Origin: JANSWY01 sp965228955
GTDB taxonomy: Bacteria > Bacteroidota > Bacteroidia > Cytophagales > Cyclobacteriaceae
Reading direction: 5' to 3'
DNA length: 64,000 nt
NCBI GenBank assembly: GCA_965228955.1
Contig: OZ245848.1
Location: 434,001-498,000 of the forward strand
Part shown: piece after piece, positions 17,771 through 25,588 of the stretch
How positions within the stretch are numbered: position 1 is the first letter of the stretch
Layout: every line of letters begins with the position of its first letter
Translations under genes and position numbers: made by a program
The notes under the pieces: model-generated
Told to the model about the DNA's origin: nothing
What the model saw: only the letters and a program-made list of their open reading frames with translations
Database searches by the model: none

Positions 17771-18420
17771 GAAACTTATTTGTTGTGGCTGCTATTGTGG
17801 CCCTGGTAGCATGTGGAGAGGTAAGTGATAAACAGAAATTACCAGTTGTTGGAAATACAAAGATTACTGAAAGAATAGTAGATGGTGAAACTGTTTATGA
17901 TACTGTTCCTCATACGGTTGGCTACTATAGGTTATTGGATCAGGATAGTGCAGTTGTTACGCCAGAAACTGTAGAAGGTAAAATTTATGTGGCAGACTTT
18001 TTTTTTACATCATGCCCTTCAATTTGTCCTATTATGAAAACAGAGATGCTGAGGGTTTACAACGAATTTCAGGCTACTGATGACTTGATGATTTTGTCTC
18101 ATTCTATCGATCCGGAATATGATACGGTTGCTTTATTAAAGGATTATGCTGAAAGACTAGGAGTAGCTGATAATAAGTGGAGGTTTTTAACTGGCGATAA
18201 AGATGAGATTTTCAATCTAAGTGAGTCTAGTTATATGATCACTACTACGGAAGACGATACTGCACCAGGAGGATATATTCACAGTGGAGCTTTCTTTTTA
18301 GTAGATACGAAGAAAAGAATCCGTGGAGTATATGACGGTACTGAATCTGATCAGGTGGATCGTTTGATGGGTGATATTCGAAAACTTTTGGATGAGACCA
18401 ATGAAGAAAAAGCTGAATAG
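17767..18420 (+). CDS. SCO1/SenC-type copper/thiol lipoprotein
   Basis: Periplasm-facing lipoprotein of 217 residues (lipobox LVAC, Cys 16) with a thioredoxin-like SCO domain. The copper-binding/redox motif CPSIC (C83, C87) and the downstream His (HSGAF, H172) are intact, matching the Cu(I) ligands of SCO proteins that deliver copper to the CuA centre of cytochrome oxidase or reduce its thiols. It is sandwiched between HemJ and a c-type cytochrome with overlapping frames, so the three probably work in cytochrome oxidase maturation or electron transfer. Partner oxidase genes are not in the window. Confidence 0.9.
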   Translation: MRNLFVVAAIVALVACGEVSDKQKLPVVGNTKITERIVDGETVYDTVPHTVGYYRLLDQDSAVVTPETVEGKIYVADFFFTSCPSICPIMKTEMLRVYNEFQATDDLMILSHSIDPEYDTVALLKDYAERLGVADNKWRFLTGDKDEIFNLSESSYMITTTEDDTAPGGYIHSGAFFLVDTKKRIRGVYDGTESDQVDRLMGDIRKLLDETNEEKAE

Positions 18421-18862
18421 TCTTCTACTGATAATTGCTGTATGTTTAGCGATTAGTTCATGTGTTTCACCTCCCGGAGGAGAAGCAATCTATGAAGGCA
18501 TGGACAATGCTACTCAGAACAAGATGAAGCAATATTATGTACAGGGTAAGATTCTTTATCAAACACATTGCCAGAACTGCCACAAAGAAGAAGGAGAGGG
18601 AATGGGGCGTTTGATACCTCCTTTGGCTGCATCGGATTATCTTCTGAATGATGCTAATAACATTGCTTGTCTAATAAAGAAAGGTCAGATTGGAGAGATC
18701 GTTGTGAATGGACAAACGTACAATCAACCTATGCCTGCTCACACGGATATGACAGCATTAGAGATTGCTGAGATTGTGACTTACATTAAAAATAGTTGGG
18801 GTAATAAAAAAGGGCTTATTGATGTAAACACAACCCAAAAAGCCCTTCAGGAATGTAAGTAA
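18401..18862 (+). CDS. c-type monohaem cytochrome lipoprotein
   Basis: Predicted membrane-anchored periplasmic cytochrome c, about 153 residues. The lipobox ISSC gives Cys 21; the haem motif CQNCH is at about residues 57-61, and QPMPAH (near residue 110) is the likely Met axial ligand. The frame is open from 18371, but ATG at 18401 gives the right signal sequence; it overlaps the end of the SCO gene by 20 bases. It should shuttle electrons to a terminal oxidase or similar. Its 3' end contains an inverted repeat that can terminate the convergent operon. Confidence 0.88.
   Translation: MKKKLNSLLLIIAVCLAISSCVSPPGGEAIYEGMDNATQNKMKQYYVQGKILYQTHCQNCHKEEGEGMGRLIPPLAASDYLLNDANNIACLIKKGQIGEIVVNGQTYNQPMPAHTDMTALEIAEIVTYIKNSWGNKKGLIDVNTTQKALQECK
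18802..18847 (-). terminator. Probable minus-strand terminator embedded in cytochrome c gene
   Basis: On the minus strand AAGGGCTT (from 18847) pairs with AAGCCCTT (ending 18810) across a 22-base loop, followed by TTTTATTA. It would end transcripts of the convergent ABC operon whose last gene stops only 4 bases from the cytochrome stop. The long loop makes it less certain. Confidence 0.4.
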
Positions 18863-18866
18863 GGGA

Positions 18867-19256
18867 TTACTTTTCTTCTATTCCCAATACATTCTTAATG
18901 TCTTCATTCACCTTTTGGATTTTCACTTTCTCGTCCTTTAGGTATGCTACCTTCTCTTCTTCAGACATTGATTCTAATTCATCTGATTTGAATCCACGCA
19001 TCCATTCCATCATACCGGCACTTGCATTTTGAGCAGCAGCAAAGTCTGCTTCCAGATTTGACAAATCAGCTGTGCTGTCTTCAGCGATAAGCTGTTCCAT
19101 TTCTGCTTTCAGTGATTTTTCAACTTTTCTGATATCACCAATTTTTGGCATTACCTCATCGTGAAGTAGCATCACCTCATCGTAAAGTTTTTCAGATTCT
19201 TTTGGGCCACATGCAAATAATGTTACTGCGAATAAAAAAAGTAAAAGGCTTTTCAT
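18867..19256 (-). CDS. Small helical lipoprotein of the ABC operon
   Basis: A 129-residue lipoprotein (lipobox LFAC, Cys 16) whose mature part is almost entirely charged alpha helix (YDEVMLLHDEVMPKIGDIRKVEKSLKAEM, EEEKVAYLKDEKVKIQKVNED), with high Glu and Lys and no recognisable domain. It is the last gene of a four-gene minus-strand operon containing an ABC ATPase, a permease and a CxxC protein; the gaps are a few bases or negative. An accessory extracytoplasmic partner of that transporter is a reasonable guess, without proof. Confidence 0.68.
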   Translation of the reverse strand: MKSLLLFLFAVTLFACGPKESEKLYDEVMLLHDEVMPKIGDIRKVEKSLKAEMEQLIAEDSTADLSNLEADFAAAQNASAGMMEWMRGFKSDELESMSEEEKVAYLKDEKVKIQKVNEDIKNVLGIEEK

Positions 19257-19259
19257 GTT

Positions 19260-19709
19260 TTAATTGTTTACAATCTCTACAGTTGCGTTGTTTAATGTAT
19301 AAAGTAATTTGTTGCTGTCAGTTTCGTTTAATTCCAATTTCCCTTTTACGGTAACAGTCTTGGCCGTGTATTTGATCGGCTCCTGGGGGAATACATATGC
19401 AACAGACTCAGGTCCACTGTCACCACCACAGAAAAAACATTGTGCTAAAGGGAGGGAAGAAATAATGAATTCATCGCTTTTGAATAGACCATCATTTGGA
19501 ACAATATATCCCTGTAAAGTCACTTCTTTTCCTTCAAGAGCTTTGATGCCAGCTGAAAATGAAGGAAGGTAAATCTCTGCATAACCGTCGTTGCTTTTTA
19601 TAAACTCTACTTCAGCTAGTTGTTTCCAGTTTTTTATGGATTGAATTCTGTCTTGCCCTAGGGCTACAAAACTGATTATTGTTAATGTTAATGTTGTTAA
19701 TAATTTCAT
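19260..19709 (-). CDS. Exported CxxC protein of the ABC operon (DUF3299-like)
   Basis: A 149-residue exported protein (signal peptide ending FVALGQ). The mature part has a beta-rich fold with GKEVTLQGYIVPNDG and AQCFFCGGDSG, where C91 and C94 form a CFFC motif likely to bind metal or act as a thiol pair. The pattern 'membrane or lipid transfer genes plus small beta protein with a short Cys motif' resembles DUF3299-type proteins often found beside LolD/FtsX-type transporters in metal-related operons; that match is recalled by eye. The start overlaps the permease stop by four bases. Function in metal handling is inference. Confidence 0.6.
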   Translation of the reverse strand: MKLLTTLTLTIISFVALGQDRIQSIKNWKQLAEVEFIKSNDGYAEIYLPSFSAGIKALEGKEVTLQGYIVPNDGLFKSDEFIISSLPLAQCFFCGGDSGPESVAYVFPQEPIKYTAKTVTVKGKLELNETDSNKLLYTLNNATVEIVNN

Positions 19710-20956
19710 CCTTCTGCCAATACTTTTGAGATATCTGTCTTATACGCATTAATCGCAGGAATGATCGAAGCAATTATTCCGACCACAAAACTAATAGCAA
19801 TGACTATAAGTTCATCATTTAGGAATACAAATCCTGTTACTCCTGCCTGAGAACCACTTGATAAGACAAACTTTCCAATTATTTCTACTGCAGAATGAGA
19901 TACCAAAATCCCTGCCAAACCACCAAAAAATGTAATAATCAGTCCTTCTAACGTAATATGAACGAATAATAATTTCCTTGAAGCTCCCATGGACCTCATT
20001 ATTGCAAGATCATATTTTCTCTCTTTAAGAGAATTATACAGAGCAATAAAAATGCTTAAAGTCGCAATTAGCATAATGAGATAAGCAAAACCATTCACCA
20101 CTTCCACACCAACACCTATTAATGTAAATAATCTGGCAGTTTCAAATGCAGGAGATGCAGCCTGCATATTTGTGTTTTTGTTAATGAGCCTTGGTAGTTG
20201 AACAGCACCCATTGGGCCGGCATATTGTATGATCATGGCGGTAATTTCCTTTTCTTCAAGATGTTCAAGAGGGAAGGTGATTCCTAGTTCTGTAACCATT
20301 GAGTCCGATTCATGGTGATGATCATGATCTTCTTCTTCATGGCCATGCATTTCCCAAATGCTTTCTATACTGGTTAATATCAAATTATCAAGAACAGTCC
20401 CAGAAGGTTCTAAGATCCCAACAACCTTGAATGGTTGCTCTCCATCGTGTTCCATGCCTCCTGCAGACATTCCATGTTCAGATTGAAATTCGTCTCCAAT
20501 TTTTAACTGTAGTTGTTGAGCAGCCTGGAACCCAAGAACTGCTTCCAGTTTTTTATCCCAAATTTCACCATCACTGATTTTAGCTTCATAAAGATTTATG
20601 TAATCGGGCGTAGAGCCTACTAATCTTACTCCTTTATAGCTGTCGCCTAATGCGAGAGGAATGCTCTTTTTAATGAGAGAATTTCTCGAAAGGCCAATTG
20701 CAGATTTTAATGGGATATTTCCGGTAGGGAAGTCAATATGATAAACATTACATAAAATCAATTGCAATGGACTTCCTTTAGCTCCTACGACCAGGTTAAC
20801 TCCTTTGGCATTTCTTGTAATTCTATCCTGTAGCTGATAGGAAATCAACATTATCACCAGAATAATAGCTAAACCAAGGCTCAGGAGCATTACGTTCAAA
20901 ACAGTGTTGAGCGGTTTAGACCGGATGTAGTTCCAGCTCAGTAATAATAAATTCAT
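19706..20956 (-). CDS. FtsX-type ABC permease with His-rich loop
   Basis: A 416-residue permease with an N-terminal membrane helix (about 18-40), a large extracytoplasmic domain (about 45-270) and a three-helix FtsX domain (about 275-410), the MacB/LolE topology. The extracytoplasmic domain has an unusual histidine/acidic loop at about 204-217 (HGHEEEDHDHHHE) and an additional His-Met segment at about 161-170, which could bind Zn, Cu or Ni. It is followed by the CxxC protein and preceded by the ATPase, both overlapping. Unlike LolCE, it has a metal-loving insert, so a lipoprotein exporter role is less likely than a metal-linked one. That is inference. Confidence 0.82.
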   Translation of the reverse strand: MNLLLLSWNYIRSKPLNTVLNVMLLSLGLAIILVIMLISYQLQDRITRNAKGVNLVVGAKGSPLQLILCNVYHIDFPTGNIPLKSAIGLSRNSLIKKSIPLALGDSYKGVRLVGSTPDYINLYEAKISDGEIWDKKLEAVLGFQAAQQLQLKIGDEFQSEHGMSAGGMEHDGEQPFKVVGILEPSGTVLDNLILTSIESIWEMHGHEEEDHDHHHESDSMVTELGITFPLEHLEEKEITAMIIQYAGPMGAVQLPRLINKNTNMQAASPAFETARLFTLIGVGVEVVNGFAYLIMLIATLSIFIALYNSLKERKYDLAIMRSMGASRKLLFVHITLEGLIITFFGGLAGILVSHSAVEIIGKFVLSSGSQAGVTGFVFLNDELIVIAISFVVGIIASIIPAINAYKTDISKVLAEG

Positions 20957-21579
20957 AGTGTGTGATAGTTTGAGATGGATTCTTTTACACGGTGATCGTG
21001 GGTGGCAATAACTAATACAGAGTTGTTTTCTTGAGCTTTTTTCTGCAGTATTTCAAGGACTGATTTTGCATTGTCATCGTCCAGGCTACTGGTCGGTTCA
21101 TCAGCTAAAATCAGTCTAGGGTCATTCAAAAGTGCTCTAACTACTGATACCCTTTGAGCTTGCCCTTGGCTCAGTTGAGAAATGCTGGCATGAGCTTTAT
21201 CTCCTAAACCGACTTCTTCCAACAGAGCCCTAATTTTATTTATGTCTTTTTTGAGTCCTCCAAGGAATTGACATAGAAGAAGGTTGTCAAGAACATTTAG
21301 AGCATTTAATAAATGTGGTTTTTGAAAAACCAGTCCAATATGTTTGCCTCGGAAATGGTCTCTGTCAGTTTCTTTAAGCTCGTTGATTAGTGTGTCATCA
21401 AGCTGTATTTCGCCATTTTGAGATTTGAGTAACCCTGATATTAAATGTAGTAATGTAGTCTTTCCCTTTCCAGAATCACCCAGGATTAACAATTTTCCAC
21501 CTTCCTCAACAGAAAAATCAGAAAAGGAAATTGGGTTTGATGCTTCATAACGGTATGATAAGTTTTTAACTGATAACAT
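20953..21579 (-). CDS. LolD-like ABC transporter ATP-binding protein
   Basis: Cytosolic ATPase, about 208 residues, that drives the FtsX-type permease encoded next. Walker A GDSGKGKTT (about 34-42), Q loop FQKPHLL, ABC signature LSQGQ (about 136-140), Walker B LILADEP with DEPTS, and the switch His ATHDHR are all intact. A TTG start at 21585 gives two extra residues, but ATG at 21579 is preferred. It overlaps the permease by four bases, so both subunits are produced in fixed ratio. Its own promoter must lie in the long intergenic region to the right. Confidence 0.92.
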   Translation of the reverse strand: MLSVKNLSYRYEASNPISFSDFSVEEGGKLLILGDSGKGKTTLLHLISGLLKSQNGEIQLDDTLINELKETDRDHFRGKHIGLVFQKPHLLNALNVLDNLLLCQFLGGLKKDINKIRALLEEVGLGDKAHASISQLSQGQAQRVSVVRALLNDPRLILADEPTSSLDDDNAKSVLEILQKKAQENNSVLVIATHDHRVKESISNYHTL

Positions 21580-21729
21580 TGTCAATTTTGTTTATCGTCA
21601 ATTTTCCCATGTTCATCGTAAAATATGACCTGTTCATAGAAATGCAGGCAATAATAAGCTCCAAAATGTGTAATTTAGATATACAGCTTTAAAGGAATAC
21701 AATTATTTTAGAATTAAACAGGTGGAAAA

Positions 21730-21819
21730 ATGATATTACTAGTCTTTTCAATCAGCTTAACAGTTTTCACATTTTATAACGTAAGAAGAATGCTATTGGC
21801 TCAAAGAGCTGCTCAATAG
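21730..21819 (+). CDS. Possible 29-residue membrane microprotein
   Basis: A short frame starting with ATG and preceded by AGGTGG at 21719-21724, a Shine-Dalgarno-like stretch that is uncommon in this window. It encodes about 18 hydrophobic residues (LLVFSISLTVFTF) followed by a basic patch (VRRMLLAQR) and ends in TAG, a topology like known single-pass membrane microproteins. It is immediately followed (21 bases) by a large hairpin with a T tail, which gives it the look of a complete small transcription unit. With only 29 codons, chance is not excluded. Confidence 0.32.
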   Translation: MILLVFSISLTVFTFYNVRRMLLAQRAAQ

Positions 21820-21840
21820 TATTTGTTTTAGAAAATTGTG

Positions 21841-21909
21841 AATCTGTATCGGATGACACTTGAATAACAGTTCAAGAAATGAAGTCATTGGATACAGATT
21901 TTATTTTTT
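21841..21909 (+). terminator. Long three-part hairpin with T-rich tail
   Basis: AATCTGTATC (21841-21850) pairs with GATACAGATT (21891-21900); inside, ATGAC (21853-21857) pairs with GTCAT (21884-21888), and CTTGAA (21859-21864) pairs with TTCAAG (21871-21876) around a six-base loop. TTATTTTTT follows. It may be an intrinsic terminator for the small frame, or part of a small RNA. Confidence 0.6.
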
Positions 21910-22031
21910 GTACCCATCTGTAATTCCTCCACTGAAAAGATATTGGATTTTACCATATCTATCTCATTTATAGACTCTTTGGCGAGTCTGCGTTCAAGTG
22001 ATAATTTTAATACTTAATATTTTTACCTACC

Positions 22032-22080
22032 TTTAGGGCAGTAAACCACCCTTTAGCAGTAGCAAAATTTGTAAATTTTG
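22032..22080. promoter_or_regulatory. Direct repeats and perfect palindrome upstream of antiporter
   Basis: TTTAGGGCAGTA (22032-22043) and TTTAGCAGTA (22052-22061) are near-identical direct repeats 20 bases apart (about two helical turns). CAAAATTT-GT-AAATTTTG (22063-22080) is a perfect 18-base palindrome immediately after. They lie about 110-150 bases before the antiporter start. No regulator is identified. Confidence 0.4.
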
Positions 22081-22186
22081 TATCGTTTTTCCGAAAGGAG
22101 TCACTATTCCAAACGATATTTGGTTATTTTGCGACTGGATTCATTATATAAATTATTACCGGGAATCAAAGCACTGAGTTGAATAT

Positions 22187-23467
22187 ATGGAAACTCTTGA
22201 TATACTAGCCCTGTTCGTCTTTATGTCGGGCTTGTTTATATTTATAAATACGTACTTTCTAAAGCTTCCGTCATCCATCGGTTTGATGATAATGGCGCTA
22301 TTTCTGTCATTGATTATTCTCCTTGTTGGGTGGATTTCACCGGAGTTTAAGGAAGGAATGAGGGAGGTCGTCTCTGAATTCGATTTTACAGAGGTCCTCT
22401 ATCAGCTCGTTTTGAGTTTTATGCTCTTTGCAGGAGCACTCCAAATAGATTTTAAGAAATTAGCCGAAGAACGCACCCCTGTGCTTATTCTGGCCATTGT
22501 AGGGGTAGTATTGTCCACCACAATCATTGGTGTAGGTGTTTACTATCTATTAAGTTTTATCAATATACATGTCGATCTCCTTTACTGTCTTGTATTTGGA
22601 GCCCTGATATCACCAACAGACCCAATTGCTGTAACAGCTACAATCAGAAGATTTAATCTATCGCAAAACTTGGGAGTAAGGATATCAGGTGAGTCTTTAT
22701 TTAATGATGGAATCGCCGTAGTATTAGCTCTAACTCTACTGGACCTGGCACATGCAAGTGAAGATCACGCCTTGAATTTGGGAGATGTGCTATATGTATT
22801 TACAGCTGATATTGGAGGAGGGTTATTTATTGGTCTGTATTTAGGGTACCTTGGATATAACCTCCTAAAATACATAGATAATGATGCGGTAGAAGTTGAG
22901 ATACTTGTGACGCTGGCGTTGGTAATGGTTGGTAGTTACTTAGCAGATTTTGTTCACGTATCTGCTAAACAAGCAGCTGTAGTGATGGGCTTAGTAATTG
23001 GAAATGAAGGCACAAGTGGACATTTGTCCAATGCTGCAGGTGACTATGTATTTAAATTTTGGAATCTGATTGAGGAATCATTGAATTCAATGCTTTTTGT
23101 TTTAATTGGTATTGAGATGCTTGTGATTCCAAATAGACTAGATTACTTCGGTGCAGGATTTTTGACGTTTATTATTGTGCTTATAGCGAGAATGATAAGT
23201 GTAGCTGTTCCAGTAAGTATAATGTCAACACGGCGTAAGTTTGAGGCGCATAGTATAGGTGTGCTCACCTGGGGAGGTTTGCGGGGTGGAATCCCGATTG
23301 CCCTATCATTATCTCTTCCTCCTTTTGAAGGTAAGGATGTAATTGTGACACTTACATATGTGGTAGTGGTAGTATCCATACTTTATCAGGGACTTACAAT
23401 TCCTAGACTGTTGAAAATATTTTACAAACCGCACACCAAGCCTGTAGCTTCCAGAACTAAATTATAG
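22187..23467 (+). CDS. CPA1-type Na+/H+ antiporter (NhaP-like)
   Basis: Integral membrane cation/proton antiporter of 426 residues with about twelve hydrophobic segments. Diagnostic motifs include ISPTDPIAVTATIRR (about residues 142-156, with the transport Asp), GESLFNDGIAVVLAL (about 167-181), and GGLRGGIPIALSLSLP (about 366-381), all typical of CPA1/NhaP exchangers. It lacks the long cytosolic C-terminal regulatory tail found in many relatives. It should exchange sodium (or potassium) for protons for pH and salt homeostasis, fitting a marine or brackish habitat. It is monocistronic with a complex upstream region. Confidence 0.9.
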   Translation: METLDILALFVFMSGLFIFINTYFLKLPSSIGLMIMALFLSLIILLVGWISPEFKEGMREVVSEFDFTEVLYQLVLSFMLFAGALQIDFKKLAEERTPVLILAIVGVVLSTTIIGVGVYYLLSFINIHVDLLYCLVFGALISPTDPIAVTATIRRFNLSQNLGVRISGESLFNDGIAVVLALTLLDLAHASEDHALNLGDVLYVFTADIGGGLFIGLYLGYLGYNLLKYIDNDAVEVEILVTLALVMVGSYLADFVHVSAKQAAVVMGLVIGNEGTSGHLSNAAGDYVFKFWNLIEESLNSMLFVLIGIEMLVIPNRLDYFGAGFLTFIIVLIARMISVAVPVSIMSTRRKFEAHSIGVLTWGGLRGGIPIALSLSLPPFEGKDVIVTLTYVVVVVSILYQGLTIPRLLKIFYKPHTKPVASRTKL

Positions 23468-23533
23468 GAAGAACATATGGAGCATGGTGTACGTTATTGC
23501 CTCAGATGATCTAATCAACTATTAATCTTGAAA

Positions 23534-24607
23534 ATGAAATTATTTAAACCACTTTTCATTCTGAGTTTGGTAGTCTTATTGGTTCAGGGTTGCTCAAAAG
23601 ATTCTGATAAACCAACAGGACCAAAACCAATTAAAAAGCAAACCAAGATTGTTTCTCCATCTATCAACCAAAAATTCAGTTTGGGAGAGGAGATTACTTT
23701 TCAGGTAGCAGCAAAAAAAGATTCAACTCAAATAGATTCAATTTCTCTGCTTTACAAAGAACAAGTAATTAAAGGGGATGACCTTCAGGTAAGTATCAAC
23801 TCTGATTTGACTGGTGTTGGTATTCCAAGATTATTTCTAAATGTTTATCTAAAGGGAGGGAAGAAAGAAACACACATACCTAAAGTAATTGTCTTACCTG
23901 ATGCGCCTCAAAAGTATGGGTTCGAAGTTAAAAACACTTTTCCACATGATCCGGGTGCTTACACGCAAGGGTTGTATGTGAAAGGAGGTGTTATCTATGA
24001 GAGTACAGGGCAAAATGGGTCTAGTACTTTAAGGAGAGTGGAAATAGCAACCGGAGAAGTTAAGAAATCAATCAAACTGGATAACAAGTATTTTGGTGAG
24101 GGTATAGCCAATATTGGAGATTCAATATTTCAACTCACATGGCAAGCTCAAGAGGCTTTCGTATACAATTCCGATTTTGAAAAAATAAATACTTACCAAT
24201 ATGATACAGAAGGTTGGGGGTTAACCACTTTAGGTAATTCGCTGGTAATGTCTGATGGTACTGAATATTTGTATTTTCGGGATCCCGGAGATTTTCAACA
24301 GCTGGATAAAAAAATGGTTTATGACAACAAGGGAAAAGTGAGCCAGCTAAACGAACTGGAAAATATCGGAGGCTACATATACGCCAATGTTTATACCACC
24401 AATCGAATTGTTATTATTGATCCAAATTCCGGAGCGGTAGTTGGAGATATTGATTTAACTGGTATTTTTGACCCTAAATCTTACGGAGGTAAAACCGATT
24501 ATTTGAATGGAATAGCCTATGATCCAGATACGGAGAAAATCTATGTCACTGGGAAATTGTGGCCAAACCTTTATGAAATAGAACTTTTACCAAAGGACAA
24601 CATATAA
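23534..24607 (+). CDS. Glutaminyl-peptide cyclotransferase, plant-type, lipoprotein
   Basis: Exported lipoprotein of about 357 residues (lipobox VQGC) that should convert N-terminal glutamine of peptides to pyroglutamate, a modification frequent on T9SS-exported proteins in this phylum. An Ig-like N-terminal segment (about 40-125) precedes the beta-propeller domain with the family hallmarks FPHDPGAYTQGLYV (about 136-149), ESTGQNGSSTLRRV, the EGWGL element and the PKSYGGKTDYLNGIAYDP segment. A TTG start at 23528 adds two residues; ATG at 23534 is preferred. It is followed by an SCP2-type gene 18 bases downstream. Confidence 0.87.
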   Translation: MKLFKPLFILSLVVLLVQGCSKDSDKPTGPKPIKKQTKIVSPSINQKFSLGEEITFQVAAKKDSTQIDSISLLYKEQVIKGDDLQVSINSDLTGVGIPRLFLNVYLKGGKKETHIPKVIVLPDAPQKYGFEVKNTFPHDPGAYTQGLYVKGGVIYESTGQNGSSTLRRVEIATGEVKKSIKLDNKYFGEGIANIGDSIFQLTWQAQEAFVYNSDFEKINTYQYDTEGWGLTTLGNSLVMSDGTEYLYFRDPGDFQQLDKKMVYDNKGKVSQLNELENIGGYIYANVYTTNRIVIIDPNSGAVVGDIDLTGIFDPKSYGGKTDYLNGIAYDPDTEKIYVTGKLWPNLYEIELLPKDNI

Positions 24608-24625
24608 TAACATAAACCTAAAATA

Positions 24626-24922
24626 ATGACATTAGCTGAAGCTACAGATAAAGTAAAAGAACTAGCAGAGAGAAAATCAGGGAGCCTAAAATCTGTTGTT
24701 AACTTCAAATTTGAAGAAGGTGTGATTCACCTTGATGATACTCAATCTCCTACTGTTGTATCAAACGATGAAAAAGGAGCGGATTGCACAATCAGAATGA
24801 AAATCGGAAATTTTGAGAAATTAATGGGTGGCAACTTAAACCCTATGATGGCTTACATGAGTGGGAAAATGAAGATAGATGGTGACATGAGTGTAGCTAT
24901 GAAGTTGTCTTCAATGTTCTAA
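24626..24922 (+). CDS. SCP2 sterol-binding-domain protein
   Basis: A 98-residue single-domain SCP2 protein. The domain fills the whole chain: FKFEEGVIHLDDTQSPTVVSNDEKGADCTIRMKIGNFEKLMGGNLNPMMAYMSGKMKIDGDMSVAMKL, where the MSGKMKIDGDM motif is diagnostic. Such domains bind hydrophobic ligands such as lipids or acyl chains and act as carriers. It is probably co-transcribed with the upstream glutaminyl cyclase gene, although the functional link is unclear. Located in the cytosol, since no signal peptide is present. Confidence 0.9.
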   Translation: MTLAEATDKVKELAERKSGSLKSVVNFKFEEGVIHLDDTQSPTVVSNDEKGADCTIRMKIGNFEKLMGGNLNPMMAYMSGKMKIDGDMSVAMKLSSMF

Positions 24923-24936
24923 TGCACTTCAATTAA

Positions 24937-25569
24937 CTATTTTTTTAAAAGGGATCCATCCAGCCAGTTTGCATTCGTTTTTTTCCTGAATAGCTGGAAT
25001 ACCAATAAGGTTACCAGGATCCCTACAAATGAACCTGCCAGTGTGTCTCTGAAAAAGTGTTGAAGCGTGTATATTCGGGAAACACCAACTAAGAATGCAT
25101 AAATCAGCCAAATTAACCCCAGATATTTCTGTTTACTGATCACACTCAGAAACAATCCAATGGAAAATGCAGTCATTGTATGTCCCGACGGGAATGAGTA
25201 ATAATGATTCATTGTTACTCCATCTATTAAATCTAGTGCATATTTATCTTCAAAAAACTTTCCCGGTCTTGGCACTTTACCAAAAACAAAAACTTTGAGG
25301 ACCAAACTCATTAAACCTTGACCAATCCCAATGATTAATAGAATTATGGCGTATCGATATTTAACAAAAAGCATTAAAATGATAAGGCCTGCCACAAATA
25401 TTCCATCTCCCAAATAAGTCCAATACCTTAAAAGAAAATCCAGAAATGCAGTTCTGTTTTGATTTAAGAAAATAACTACATCTCCATGTTCAATTGAAAA
25501 ATAGATAGTCGTCCCAGCAATTAACAAGACAAAATAAGAAAGGAGGAACCATCCTCTGGCATTATTCAT
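24937..25569 (-). CDS. PAP2-family membrane phosphatase
   Basis: Polytopic membrane phosphatase, 210 residues, with about six helices. The three phosphatase motifs are visible: a Lys followed by RP at 101-102 (spacing slightly longer than in the usual KX6RP), SFPSGHT (125-131, with catalytic His 130) and SRIYTLQHFFRD (164-175, with His 171). Substrates in this family include undecaprenyl pyrophosphate and phosphatidic acid; which applies cannot be told. It stands alone, convergent with the SCP2 gene, and starts at ATG 25569. It precedes the giant peptidase gene on the same strand by 20 bases and may be co-transcribed with it. Confidence 0.88.
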   Translation of the reverse strand: MNNARGWFLLSYFVLLIAGTTIYFSIEHGDVVIFLNQNRTAFLDFLLRYWTYLGDGIFVAGLIILMLFVKYRYAIILLIIGIGQGLMSLVLKVFVFGKVPRPGKFFEDKYALDLIDGVTMNHYYSFPSGHTMTAFSIGLFLSVISKQKYLGLIWLIYAFLVGVSRIYTLQHFFRDTLAGSFVGILVTLLVFQLFRKKTNANWLDGSLLKK

Positions 25570-25588
25570 GGGCGCTAATATAGAATTT

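Larger units (their letters stand above)
21586..22186. other. 600-base intergenic region with cis elements
   Basis: Between the ABC operon (minus) and the antiporter (plus). It contains a 29-codon reading frame (21730-21819), a long hairpin with T-rich tail (21841-21909), repeats and an 18-base palindrome (22032-22080) and a shorter palindrome CCAAA...TTTGG at 22109-22123. No tRNA-like fold or larger protein gene was found. Confidence 0.6.
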
